From: AP-15 sp963845735
GTDB lineage: Bacteria > Pseudomonadota > Alphaproteobacteria > ATCC43930 > CGMCC-115725
Direction of reading: 5' to 3'
DNA length: 64,000 nt
Assembly (NCBI GenBank): GCA_963845735.1
Contig: CAWJTR010000039.1
Coordinates: 62,001-126,000 of the forward strand
Below, in pieces: positions 53,830-63,833 of the stretch. The notes under the pieces were generated by a model, which did no database searches, was not told the DNA's origin, and was given only the letters and a program-made list of their open reading frames with translations. The translations under genes were made by a program, and so were the position numbers. Within the stretch, counting starts at the first letter, position 1. Each line of letters opens with the position of its first letter.

Positions 53830-54148
53830 TCCCCGTCTCCTTGGCGAGGCTTGTCCGGGCCGAGCCGTCGGCCGAGTGTGGGGATGTTATGCTCTTTCAC
53901 AGCCGCATCGAACCCAGGGCAGTGGCGCGTCGCGTGTCTCATCGCTTTTGCCCCCATTTCCGGTCGTTGCCTGGCACGGCGGCCTACCTTCAGCTGGGGA
54001 GCTGCCTCGGGTCTGCACGGCAGATCGCGTTCCCTACAGGAGCGGAGCCGGGAAGAGGCATGCGTTGGGGCAGGCATCGGCGGGGCTTGATCGCCCCTTG
54101 GCATAGTGCCTGATTAGAGGCGTTGAGGCTGCGGGCGGGCAAGCGGAC
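53830..54148. other. Intergenic, no gene seen
   Basis: 319 bases between the divergent SnoaL-like and GMC genes. It should have held their promoters. The short open frames are arginine-rich shadow text. No palindrome stands out. Confidence 0.4.
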
Positions 54149-55760
54149 ATGGAAGCCTACGATTACATTGTTGTCGGCGCCGGTTCCGCCGGTGCGGCCG
54201 TCGCAAATCGGCTGTCGGCAGATCCGCGCAACAACGTGCTGTTGCTCGAAGCGGGTTGGGCGAGCCACCCCTGGTCCTTTATTCCGATCGGAATGGCCTG
54301 GCTGATCACCAATCCCGCGGCCAACTGGCTCTATTCGTCCGAGCCCGAGGCAAGCACCAATGGCCGCCGGCTCCCGGTGCCGCGCGGCAAGCTGCTCGGC
54401 GGCTCCAGCTCGATCAACGGCATGGTGTTTGTGCGCGGCCAGGCCCAGGACTTCGATACCTGGGCGCAGATGGGCAACCGGGGCTAGAGCTACGCCGAGG
54501 TCTTACCTTTCTTCAAGCGCATGGAAAGCTATTCCGGCGAGGGCGACGATGCCTTGCGCGGCCGGGAAGGCCCGCTGCGCGTGACCAATCCGGAGCCGCG
54601 CGATCCGCTCTTTGCCACGATCATCGAGGCGGCGGCGCAGGTCGGCATCCGGCACAACCCGGATTACAACGGCGCCAGCCAGGAAGGCATTGCCATGAGC
54701 CAGCGACGATCGCCGCCGGCCGCCGCATGAGCACGGCCCGCTGCTATCTTGACCCGATCCGCGAGCGCCAGAACCTGCATATCGAGACCGAGGCGTTGAC
54801 CGAGGGGCCGACGCTCGATGGCAAGCGCTGTACCGGCGTTCGTTACTCGGTCGCCGGCGATGTGCGCGAGGCCCGGGCGATGCGCGAGATCGTCGTCAGC
54901 GCCGGCGCGTTCAATTCGCCGCAATTACTGGAACTATCCGGCATCGGGCAGCCCGAACGCCTGCGCAATCTGGGCATCGAGGTGCGCCATGCCTTGCCTG
55001 GCGTCGGCGAAAACCTCCGCGACCACTACGTGCCGCGCACCCGCTGGCTGATCGGCAAAAGGGGCATCACCTTCAACGATCGGGGACGCGGCCTCGGCCT
55101 CGTGCATCAGGCGATGCGCTACGCGCTGTTCCGGCAGGGCATGCTGGCCATGGCGGGCGCGCCGATCCGTGCGTTCGTGTGCTCGCGCGAGGGCCTGGAG
55201 GCGCCGGATCTGATGCTGGGCTGGATCCGATGCTGACCGAATCCAGCCCGAGGGGGCCGAGGATATCGCGGCAGTCGGGTTTGACCCTCTATGCCCACCC
55301 GATGCGTCCGGAGAGCAAGGGGCACGTTCACATCATCGCCGCGGATCCGCGGCGCCCGCCTGCGATCAATTTCAATTTCCTATCGTCGGCGCCCGATGCT
55401 GAGCTGACGGTGCGCGCGGTCCGCATCGCCTGCGCGATCATGACTGCTCCTGCCATGGCTCCCTTTCAGGTGAGTGAAGTCGCGCCCGGCGCCGATCGGA
55501 CCACCGATGACGAAATCCTGGACTGAGTGAAGAAGGCGGTGGAAACCACCTACGACCCGGTCGGGACGTGCAAGATGGGCTCCGACCCGATGGCAGTGGT
55601 CGATGCCCAGCTTCATGTTCATGACATTGCGGGTCTGCGGGTCGCCGATGCCTCGATCATGCCGACGCTGACATCGGGCAATACCAACGCGCCATCAATC
55701 ATGATTGGTGAAAAGGCCGTGGACATGCTGCTGAATACCGCAACCTGCCCATCATCGGAC
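54149..55760 (+). pseudogene. GMC-family oxidoreductase (choline-dehydrogenase-like), multiply broken
   Basis: An FAD-dependent alcohol oxidoreductase. The FAD-binding start is EAYDYIVVGAGSAGAAVANR, then RGKLLGGSSSINGMVFVRG. The frame meets TAG at 54485-54487 where GNRGW is expected (Trp to stop), shifts near 54692 in the MSQ region, continues as MSTARCYLDPIRERQNLHIE and VVSAGAFNSPQLLELSGIGQ, shifts near 55230, and meets TGA at 55524-55526 after DEILD, again at a Trp position. The C-terminal catalytic region is DPVGTCKMGSDPM with active-site residues in TSGNTNAPSIMIGEKAVDM. Two Trp-to-stop changes plus two indels make this a genuine pseudogene. Confidence 0.88.
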
Positions 55761-55937
55761 GCAAACGATTGGTTTCGTCGCATATCGCCCTGCGGCGTAT
55801 TCTGGCGAACGTCTCCTTTCTGAACCCGCTGCCGGCATTCAGCCACGTTGGTGCGAACCGCTTTCATGCCGCTGAGCGGATCTTGGCGGGCGGCGAGCGT
55901 GTTGACGCCCGAACGCGTATGCTGGCTTTGCGGCGTC

Positions 55938-56473
55938 ATGGAACACGAACCGCAGCGCGATGAGCGGGGCCAGTCGGTTGGTTGGCTGGTCGCGGGCTGG
56001 TCGCCGCGGCCGCGCCCACCGAGAACCCCGATGATCGGCCGCTTCGCCACGGTCGAGCCTCTCGACCCCGACCGCCATGCGGCCGAATTGTTCGACGCCA
56101 ATTCCGAGGATGGTGAGGGGCGGCTATGGACCTATTACAATTTCGGTCCCTTCACAACGCTTCCAGGATACCGAGCCTGGCTCGAAGCCGCCTGCGCCAA
56201 TCCCGACCGGCTCTATCACGCGATCCGCGACAATGCGCAAGGCCAGACGGTCGGCGGCGCGGTCTATCAGACTGGGTGCCGGCGATGGGCACGATCGAGA
56301 TCGGTGGCCTCGTGTTCAGCCCGCGGCTACAGCGTCGGCCTGCGGCGACCGAGGCGATGTATCTGACGATGCGCCGGGTGTTCGATGAACTCGGCTACCG
56401 ACGCTATGAATGGAAATGCGACTCGCTGAACCTGCCGTCGCGCGCCGCCGCGGTCCGGCTCGGCTTTTGTTGA
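55938..56473 (+). pseudogene. GNAT-family acetyltransferase, frameshifted and truncated next to tRNA-Ser
   Basis: A RimJ/RimL-like GNAT. ATG 55938 begins MEHEPQRDERGQSVGWLVAG, then LWTYYNFGPFTTLPGYRAWL. Near 56270 the frame shifts to DWVPAMGTIEIGGLVFSPRL and EAMYLTMRRVFDELGYRRYE. Homology ends at AAAVRLGFC with a stop at 56473, missing the last ~35 residues. The cut lies 160 bases before tRNA-Ser, as expected if an integrative element once used that tRNA and left by imprecise excision. This last point is inference. Confidence 0.82.
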
Positions 56474-56634
56474 TCAAACCCCTTGACAGGATGCCGCGGC
56501 CCGTATCGATGCCGCGCTGAGAGCGCATCTAGACCGGGCGGGCGAATGAATTTAGAACGGTTGGGTGCCAACTGGGTGCCAATTCGCCGTTTATTCCTCT
56601 TACCAGAGGAACTGAGTAGTTGAGTTAGCTCGTT

Positions 56635-56721
56635 GGATGGGTGGCCGAGCGGTTTAAGGCACCGGTCTTGAAAACCGGCGCGGGCGCAAGTCCGCCGTGG
56701 GTTCGAATCCCACCCCATCCG
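56635..56721 (+). tRNA. tRNA-Ser (anticodon UGA)
   Basis: 87 bases fold as a class II tRNA. The acceptor ggatggg pairs with cccatcc, the D-arm is gccgagcggtttaaggc, and the anticodon stem-loop is accggtcttgaaaaccggc with TGA in the loop. A long variable arm (gcgggcgcaagtccgcc) and T-arm gtgggttcgaatcccac follow. CCA is not encoded. It reads UCA codons. Confidence 0.95.
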
Positions 56722-57220
56722 CTGTATTACCATAAATTATGACATGCAATCAATGGAATAACGTTCGATATCCCGATATGACCCACAAAATCACCCACGA
56801 GTGCTTCGCAGATGTGGATGGACCTTCGTAAAGGATCTTAGACGCTCAGCCTGCTAGCATGCGGCAAGAATAGAAGGCCCGCCCACCGTGCTGAGGCGAC
56901 TCTGCCTCATGCCTGCTGCAGCCGCCGCTCCGTCGCAGCGCCTAGCTATAGGGGCACCACATAACGCGGACTCATCGCAAATTGAGTGCTGGTGCCTTTA
57001 CCCGCCGCCATCTACTACGCGGACCGGGCGATGCTGCCGTTAGGGCACCGAGATCGTGCTCAAGGTCCGCGTCTGGATGATGACGCTCTGCTATTTCCTT
57101 TCAGCTTTTTGTGGGACTCTGCCGCTCCTTCACCAGGCTATCGCCAATTACGATGTGGCCGGGTAGCGCAGCAGCGGCGTGCCCAGCTCATCATCCGGTT
57201 CTGACTGCCCTCTCCTCACC
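56722..57220. other. Gene-free, AT-richer flank of tRNA-Ser
   Basis: 499 bases with no recognisable gene. The first ~100 bases are AT-richer and contain a short repeated motif (gacccacaaaatcacccac). Such flanks often mark the edge of a former integrated element. No integrase gene and no second copy of the tRNA 3' end is visible. Confidence 0.45.
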
Positions 57221-58447
57221 ATGCGGATAAATGCCAGCCCGGTGGTTACCCGGCGCGGACCGCCGCTCGTCCTGCTGGCCCTTGTCACCGCACTCGCGCC
57301 CGCGGCGTTGCACATGCTCGTGCCGGCGTTGCCGATGCTCGGCTTAGCATTCGATGCGGCGCCCGGCGCCGTCCAGCTGGTGCTGACACTGTTCCTCGCG
57401 GGGATCGCGGTCGGACAGCTGGTCTATGGCCCGGTCTCCGATCGCTTCGGCCGACGCCTAGTGCTGCTAGCCTGGCTCACGCTGTTTCTTGTTGACACTG
57501 TGCTCTGCGGGCTGGCTTGGTCGCTGCCGTGCTGATCGTCGGTCGCATGCTCGCGGCGATGGGCGGCTGTGCGGGAATGGTGCGGGGCCGAGCGATCGTG
57601 CGCGACGTCTACGACCGCGAGCGCTCGGCGAGCGCATTGGCGACGATCAGGATGGTGATGAGCTTGGCACCCCCGCTGTCACCCGCCATCGGCGCCTATC
57701 TCGCCCAGTGGGTCGGGTGGCGCGCCGATTTCGTGCTGCTCGGCGCGGTCGGGGCGACGGTCCTGATTCTGACGGCGGTCATGCTCGAAGAGACCCATGC
57801 GCCCGCATCCGTCGACCTCGCCAGCATGATCGGGTCCTTGGTCCGAGCGCCTGCACGAGCCACCGAGCACCTATGGGCTGATGATCCCTTTCTCGCGGCG
57901 GCGCCCTACCTGCTTGCCTTTTAAGTCTCGTAGTCGCCACGGCATTCACCAGCGCCTCGTGGTTCACCTCCTACCGATGGCCGGATACATCCTCGGCAAT
58001 GCCAGTGTCCTGCGGCTGTCGGTGCTCCTCGGAAGCACGCGCCTGTTTGTCGTCGGGCTTGCGTTGTCGCTCGCCTCGGGGGTCTTGCTCGCGATCTGGT
58101 GTCTTGCTGATTTGACGCCGTGGGCGCTGTTTGTACCGATGGTGATCAGCTCGATCGGCAATGGCATGAGCCAGCCGTCTGCGGTCGTCGCCGGGCTGAG
58201 CGTCTATCCGCGGATCGCCGGCGCCGCCTCCGGGCTGATGGGCTTTACGCAGATGATCGTCGCCGCACTCGGAACGCTTCTGCTCGGGCTGTTGCCGCGC
58301 GGCAGCGTGCTCGCGATGGTGGCGGTCGTCGGCGTCTGTTTGGCGCTCGCCTTTGTCTGCGGGCTGCTCACCCTGCGCGCAACTACGCAAGCGCTGCGTC
58401 CGGCTCCCGCTGCTCGGCTGCGCAGCCAGATAGCAAAAAGATCCTAA
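57221..58447 (+). pseudogene. Bcr/CflA-type MFS drug transporter with three frameshifts
   Basis: ATG 57221. A twelve-helix exporter: LTALAPAALHMLVPALPMLG-like helix 1 and VGQLVYGPVSDRFGRRLVLL as loop 2-3. The frame breaks near 57533 (AVLIVGRMLAAMGGCAGMVR in the next frame), near 57920 (LVVATAFTSASWFTSYRWPD) and near 57975 (MAGYILGNASVLRLSVLLGS), ending at 58447 after GFTQMIVAALGTLLLGLLPR. All helices can be found, but over four reading segments. It would have exported drugs or metabolites. Confidence 0.84.
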
Positions 58448-58515
58448 TCGGAGCAACAGACGCTGCCTCGCGTTTAATGCAAAAGCGGTTTGGCCTGTGT
58501 TTCGCCGGAGCGACC

Positions 58516-59484
58516 ATGATCCCTCCTGCCGATAAAATCGTCATTTGCTTCGCCCATGTTGCTTATCAGCTGCACGAGCGGTTCTCGGCGCTCGAGACCG
58601 GCATCAACAGCTTTGCGGTCCGCGACCCCGAGACCTTGGAGAAGCGGGTGAGCGAAACCGACGTGCTGGTGATCTCCGGGCTATGGCAAAATCATCTCCT
58701 CCATCGGACGAAACGGCTCCGCTACATTCAGTCGATTGGCGCCGGCACCGACCAATTCCCGCGCGAAGAGCTGGCAATGCGCGGGATCCGGCTCGCCAGT
58801 GCGCGCGGCGTCAATGCTCGCGCGGTCGCCGAGCACGCGATGGCGCTGATGCTCGCCTTGAGCCGCCGTCTACCCGAGGCCCGCGACAACCAACAAAGGC
58901 GCGTGTGGCGGGGCATGATCGGCGATCTTTCCCAACGCGAGGACGAGCTCGGCGGCAAGAGGCTCCTCGTCGTCGGCCTGGGGGACATCGGCGGACGACT
59001 GGCCCAGCTGGCCAAGGCCTTCGATATGCGCGTCGTCGGGCTGCGGCGCCATCCAGCCTTCGGCCGCGGTGCTGCCGATGCGGTGCACGCCACGGACGAG
59101 CTCAACTCGATGTTGCCCGATGCCGATTTTGTGGTCCTTGCCTGTCCGCTGACCGCCGAAACCGAGAACCTGATCGACGCCCAAGCGCTCAGCCGGATGA
59201 AACCGACCGCCCACCTGGTGAACGTCGCTCGCGGGCGGGTCGTCGAGGAGGCCGCGCTGATCGAGGCGCTGGCGACGCACGGCATCGCGGGCGCCGGCAT
59301 CGACGTGACGGCAGAAGAACCGCTGGCGCCGAGTTCGCCGCTATGGGCAATGGAGCAAGTCCTGATCACGCCCCATACCGCCGGCGAGACCCGGCGTTAC
59401 GAGGACAACGTGATCGAGATCCTGCGCGACAATCTCGGGCGTCTGTGGCGCGGCGAAGCGCAATTGCGCAATCAAGTTTTCTGA
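58516..59484 (+). CDS. D-isomer-specific 2-hydroxyacid dehydrogenase
   Basis: A 322-residue NAD(P)H-dependent dehydrogenase. The substrate-binding loop is IQSIGAGTDQFP, the Rossmann motif GLGDIGGRLAQLAKAFDMRV, the catalytic Arg NVARGRVVEEAAL, the Glu near IDVTAEEPL and the His in ITPHTAGETRRYEDN. It reduces 2-oxoacids such as glyoxylate or hydroxypyruvate, or works in reverse. ATG 58516 (MIPPADKIVICFAHVAYQ) is preferred; an ATG at 58477 is also in frame. It starts 69 bases after the broken Bcr-like gene and is intact. Confidence 0.92.
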   Translation: MIPPADKIVICFAHVAYQLHERFSALETGINSFAVRDPETLEKRVSETDVLVISGLWQNHLLHRTKRLRYIQSIGAGTDQFPREELAMRGIRLASARGVNARAVAEHAMALMLALSRRLPEARDNQQRRVWRGMIGDLSQREDELGGKRLLVVGLGDIGGRLAQLAKAFDMRVVGLRRHPAFGRGAADAVHATDELNSMLPDADFVVLACPLTAETENLIDAQALSRMKPTAHLVNVARGRVVEEAALIEALATHGIAGAGIDVTAEEPLAPSSPLWAMEQVLITPHTAGETRRYEDNVIEILRDNLGRLWRGEAQLRNQVF

Positions 59485-59561
59485 AGCTGCTGCACCAACA
59501 GAGTTTCACTCTGGTGGAGGTAGCATCGACATTACGAGGCCCTCGATGCGATCATGTTTGA

Positions 59562-60476
59562 CCTAGACTAGGGTGTGTCGTCAATTGAGCCAGATTGTAG
59601 CGCTGGCGAGGTAGACGGCGGCGAGGAAATTTTTGGCGGTTTTGTCGTAGCGGGTGGCGATGGCGCGGAACTGCTTGAGCCTGCAGAAGAAGTTCTCGAT
59701 CAGGTGGCGCGCCTGGTAGCGGTCGCGGTCAAATTCGGGCGGGTTCAGGCGGTTTGGCCAGGACGGAATTACGGCTAATTTGCCGGCTGCTGCCAATGGG
59801 TGGAGGACCCGTTTATCGGCGTCAAAGGCGCGGTCGGCGATCAGCAGGCCGGCGGCCATTTGCGGCAGCAGCGCGTCGGCGCCGACCAGATCATGCGCCT
59901 GTCCCGGGGTGAGCAGGAGAGCCAATGGTCGGCCCAGAGCGTCGACCAGGGCATGGATTTTTGTGCTCAACCCGCCGCGGCTGCGGCCGATGGCTTGCGT
60001 CTCATCTTTTTTGGGCGCACCGGCGCTGTGCTGGTGGGCTCGCACGATGGTGCTGTCGATCATCGCGTATTCGTTGTCGGCATCGGCGGCCAGATGCTCA
60101 AACACCCGCTGCCACACCCCGGTTTTGCTCTAGCGGCTGAACCGCCGGTGCGTGTTCTTCCAACCGCCAAAGCGCTCCGGCAGGTCGCGCCACGGAATGC
60201 CGGCACGATATCGGTACAGCACCGCCTCGACAAACCGGCGATTGTCGTGCGCGGTGACGCCGACATCTCCGGTTTTCCCGGGAAGCAAGTCCTTGATCCA
60301 CTCCCACTGATCATCACGCAAGCCATACCGGGTCATGGGTCAGCCTTGTTCCAAGCCGACTCTCCATGAATCACATAAATTGTTCGCCGGGTAGACTCGT
60401 TTTACTATACTCGTCTGCCTCGGCGACTCGCATTACGGGTGCTGTTGCAATAATTGAATACACGCCCTAGTCTAGG
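59562..60476 (-). mobile_element. IS5-family element with inverted ends
   Basis: The left end (cctagactagggtgtgt then gtcaatt) and right end (aattgaatacacgccctagtctagg) are inverted repeats over at least 15 bases. They enclose one transposase on the minus strand. The outer cctagactag is itself shared by both ends, so it is either part of the repeat or a palindromic target of the CTAG type favoured by IS5 elements. Confidence 0.85.
59581..60336 (-). pseudogene. IS5-family transposase with one internal amber stop
   Basis: The minus strand starts TRYGLRDDQWEWIKDLLPGK and WRDLPERFGGWKNTHRRFSR, then TAG (60130-60132) where the family has Trp, and continues in the same frame SKTGVWQRVFEHLAADADNE. 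DDE residues are seen in MIDSTIVRAHQHSAG, LLIADRAFDADKR and NFFCRLKQFRAIATRYDK. Only one base differs from an intact 251-residue transposase. Many IS5-group elements use two frames with frameshifting, but here the frame does not change, so this is a simple nonsense mutation or a rare readthrough case. Confidence 0.87.
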
Positions 60477-60527
60477 CTTTGATCGACGCGCGGTCAAGTC
60501 CCGCCCGAGATTAGCTGACTCGTGATC

Positions 60528-61848
60528 TGTCCGGTTTTTGCATCGCGTGGTCTGTCCGGTTTTAGAACCGCTCGAAACGGGGGCGGCGGATGGTCCGGGC
60601 GGAGGTGTTGCAAGGGGTACGGCAGATGCGGTTTGAGGGGTTGCCGGAGCGGCATGAGCGAGGTGATTTGAGCCAGGAGGAGGCAGCCGAGATGCTGGGG
60701 ATCTCGGAGCGGACCTTTCGCCGCTGGCGCGATCGGCGGCGCGACGAGGGTCCGGCGGGGCTGGTCGACCGGCGGATCGGCAAGCCGTCGAGCCGGCGTG
60801 CCGCGGTGGAGGAGATCCAGCGCATGCTGGGTCTGTACGAGGAGCGCTACGGCGGGTTTACGGTGAAGCATTTTCACGAGCAGCTGGTGAAGCGGCACCA
60901 CTACAAGCTCGGCTACACGGTGACCCGGCTGTCGCTGCAGGGTGCCGGGCTGGTCAAGCCAGCGCCCAGGCGCTCGGCGCACCGCAAGAAGCGGCCGCGG
61001 CGGCCGATGGTCGGCATGATGCTGCCCAGGATGCCTCGCGCTTTGCCTGGCTGCCCGGCGACGAGCGGCAATACGACCTGGTGGTCACGCTCGACGATGC
61101 GACGAGCGCGATCTACTCGGCCTTGCTGGTCGCGGAGGAAGGGACGGCGTCGAGCTTTCGCGGGCTGGCCGAGGTGATTGCGCGGCACGGCCGGTTCTGC
61201 GAACTCGACACCGACCGGGGCAGCCATTATTTCCACATCCCCAAGGCTGGCGAGCCGGTCTCGAAGCGGGTGCACACGCAGGTGGGCCGGGCGCGGGCGC
61301 CGCTCGGCATCCGCCATATCGCGGCCTATTCGCCCGAAGCGCCGGCCGCTCCGAGCGGGCCTTCCGCACCTTGCAGGACCGCCTGCCCAAGGAGCTGGCG
61401 CTGGCCGGGATCGCCGGTCTGGAGGCAGCCAACCGGTTTATCGCCGAGCATTACCTGCCGGAGCACAACGCCGCCTTCGCGATCGCGCCGAGACCGGCCG
61501 CGCCTTGGTCCCCGACCGCGCCAACACGCCGGCGAGATCTGTGCCCCAGGAGGAGCGGGGGTGGCAACGACAACACCGTCAAGTGGGCGGCCGCTCGCAG
61601 ATCCTGCCCAGCCCGCTGCGGCCCCACTTCGTGCGCGCCACGCTACGCATCCACGAATACCCGGGCGGCCGCCTGGCGGTCTTCCACGGCCCGCACCGTC
61701 TGGCCGACTACGATGCCGAAGGAAAGCTGCGCAATGACCAGAAACTGGCTGCCTGAGCCGCTTCGACAGGAGACAAGGGTGACACCACAGGCCCAACCAC
61801 CACAGAAGCGGTCAATTGATGCGCTACAAATACCGGTCAACTTGACGC
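60528..61848 (+). mobile_element. Second ISNCY-type element, degenerate
   Basis: The ends near 60528 (ctgtccggtttttgcatcgcg, tgtccggtttta) and 61848 (aaataccggtcaacttga on the plus strand) are imperfect inverted repeats built on TGWCCGGT cores. They bound ~1.3 kb with one transposase relic. Boundaries are approximate. Confidence 0.65.
60590..61756 (+). pseudogene. ISNCY-type integrase transposase, several frameshifts
   Basis: The N-terminal HTH (LSQEEAAEMLGISERTFRRW, GPAGLVDRRIGKPSSR) and YTVTRLSLQGAGLVKPAPRR are in one frame. From about 61030 the core lies in another (DLVVTLDDATSAIYSALLVA, ARHGRFCELDTDRGSHYFHI). From about 61290 pieces such as RTLQDRLPKELALAGIAGLE and FIAEHYLPEHNAAFAI alternate between frames, ending with HEYPGGRLAVFHGPHRLADY. 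The catalytic Asp pair and the ERAF Glu region are recognisable, but the reading frame changes at least four times. It is inactive. Confidence 0.82.
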
Positions 61849-61972
61849 GTCCGCGACATCCCACTCCGGCATGGCGCGCCGGCGTTGACTAAGAGGGCTG
61901 CTGCGCTCGCCGTCGACAGCGACTCGGCGGTTGGAGCGCCATCGGCGGGATCATGCGCGGGCCGTGGCTCAC

Positions 61973-63496
61973 TTATTCGGCATCCGCGAGATCGAACAGT
62001 CTGTGTAGCCGATCGGAGAACCAGCCGGCCACCCGATTTGCCGGCACCGTTACGTCGATCTCGGGCGATGCGATCAGCTGCCCCGCAGCTTGCCGCCGCG
62101 CGAGCGCACGGCACAGTTCATGGGCAACCGCCGGCCGCGCCTCCAGGATCGGCGCTAGATCATCCTTTGTCAGCTCGTAAACGGCGGCAGGCACCAAGGC
62201 CGAGATCTTGCCCACCGCGGCAGCCCCGGTTAGCAGCCCGATCTCGCCGTAATGATCACCCGGCCCGAGGCGCAACAGCTCGATTTCGCCTTCGGATACG
62301 AGACAGGTCAGCGACAGCACACCGGAGCCAATGATGAACAGCGAATGCAACACCGTCCCCGGCTCGAGCAACACATCGCCCTTGTCGTAGCTCTTTTGCT
62401 TCAGTTTCGCAGCGAGCGTACGTCTCTCCTCCGCCGTCAAGCTGGCGAAGATCTCTACCAGGTCGAGCGCCCGCTCAGGAGCGGTCCGCGCTTTCTCCGC
62501 AACATCGGCCGGTGCTGCCCCGTATGGCTGGTTCTGGGTCGAGGCAAGTTCGATGCCAGCCGCTGCCAAGTGTCGGCTAATCAGATCGAACAGCTCGTTC
62601 TGGGCGCGTGGGGCATGGGGCAAGTCTTCGACAAAGAACGTTATGTCGAATTCAGTGGCGGATGAGGTTATCGACTTGACGGTAATCGAGGGTGCAGGGG
62701 TCGCCAATATGAGCCGGGAGTTCTGGACCGCATATTCGAGGATCTCTGCCCCGGAAGCGGGCGGCGCCTTGGCATCCAGCTGAATGGTGACGGTCATCCC
62801 GTGGATGCCGGAGGGCGAGCTGGCGTTGACGATCTTCGCCTTGGCGATGGTGCTGTTCGGCACGATCGCCAGATCCCGTTTTGCCGTCAGCACGAGCGTC
62901 GCGCGCCAGTTCATCTCGATGACCCGACCATCGGTCGTGCCGTCGATGCTGATCCAATCGCCCGGACGATAGGGGCGGCTGAAATTCAGCACGATACCGG
63001 AGAATACGTCGCTCAGGGTGCTCTGCAGCGCCAGTCCGAGGATGATGGCGATGGCCCCCGAGGTCGCGAGCAAGCCCTGGATCGGAAGATCGAAGACATA
63101 GGCGATGATGGCGAAGAGGGCGGCAAGATAAATCGCGCCAGCAACCAGATCCTGGATCAACTTGCCTTCGTGGGGGCGATGCTCGGTGACGACGAAGGCG
63201 CGCAGAAACCCGACCAAGAACCAGGCCGCATAGAGCCACCACGCGATTTTCAGGACGCCGTGGGCCGCATCGCGGATTGGCACGCCGGTCGATTGCAGCT
63301 TCTGATAGGGGACGATCCCGGCGTACAGCAAGACGACCGTGAGAACGAGAAAGAAGACCACCCGCACGATCGCACGGCGCAGCGGATGCTTGCGAAACAG
63401 CAGATGCGTCAGCAAACCGCCCAGGGAAAAAATTACTAGGGCGATAACCAATGGGTCGCGAGCGGCTGCCACCGTCGCAGCCGGGAGGTCGATCAT
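61973..63496 (-). CDS. MscS-family channel with C-terminal cyclic-nucleotide-type domain
   Basis: A 507-residue inner-membrane protein. After four or five N-terminal helices (VFFLVLTVVLLYAGIVPYQK), the pore-lining and beta domain of MscS follow: GAIAIILGLALQSTLSDVFS, NFSRPYRPGDWISIDGT, NWRATLVLTAKRDLAIVPNS. A cNMP-binding-fold domain at about residues 355-490 (SYDKGDVLLEPGTVLHSLFI, GDHYGEIGLLTGAAAVGKIS) lacks the usual Arg-Ala of the phosphate-binding cassette, so cAMP binding is doubtful. Start ATG 63496 fits the family. It would gate in response to membrane tension, possibly tuned by a ligand. Confidence 0.9.
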   Translation of the reverse strand: MIDLPAATVAAARDPLVIALVIFSLGGLLTHLLFRKHPLRRAIVRVVFFLVLTVVLLYAGIVPYQKLQSTGVPIRDAAHGVLKIAWWLYAAWFLVGFLRAFVVTEHRPHEGKLIQDLVAGAIYLAALFAIIAYVFDLPIQGLLATSGAIAIILGLALQSTLSDVFSGIVLNFSRPYRPGDWISIDGTTDGRVIEMNWRATLVLTAKRDLAIVPNSTIAKAKIVNASSPSGIHGMTVTIQLDAKAPPASGAEILEYAVQNSRLILATPAPSITVKSITSSATEFDITFFVEDLPHAPRAQNELFDLISRHLAAAGIELASTQNQPYGAAPADVAEKARTAPERALDLVEIFASLTAEERRTLAAKLKQKSYDKGDVLLEPGTVLHSLFIIGSGVLSLTCLVSEGEIELLRLGPGDHYGEIGLLTGAAAVGKISALVPAAVYELTKDDLAPILEARPAVAHELCRALARRQAAGQLIASPEIDVTVPANRVAGWFSDRLHRLFDLADAE

Positions 63497-63833
63497 CTCG
63501 CCGGGTCTCCGATCGTGGGTCGGGTACGGTAGAGATAAGCCGAAAGTGGTGCGGCGGCCATCCCTCGCGCCTTTCGACTTCGGGTAACGGTTTTGACGTC
63601 CGGTCCTAGTCGCCCCGAGGCGTTCCGGTGCTAACGCCGCCGCGATTGCTCGCAAACGGGCGATTAGCGGCACCGATAATGCGATAAGGGATGCCAAGAG
63701 CGGCGTAATACGCCTCGCGGCTCGATCTAGCGGTTTAGGATCGAAAGCTCCCGGAGATCAGGAAGCGATCAGATGAGTTACGGCTACATCCGCGCGGCGG
63801 CCCGTCGCCGCGCCGCAGCTACCGTTTCGAGTC
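63497..63833. other. Divergent intergenic region
   Basis: 337 bases between the MscS-type gene and the cytochrome b561. No gene is seen. ggaagcgatcagatg at about 63761-63775 resembles a start region, but that frame closes after 24 codons. Promoters for both genes are expected here and none is clear. Confidence 0.4.

Noticed and set aside
54149..55760. Stop-codon reassignment or selenocysteine as explanation of in-frame TAG/TGA
   Set aside because: The same gene also has frameshifts, no SECIS-like structure is seen, and many other genes end normally at TGA and TAG.
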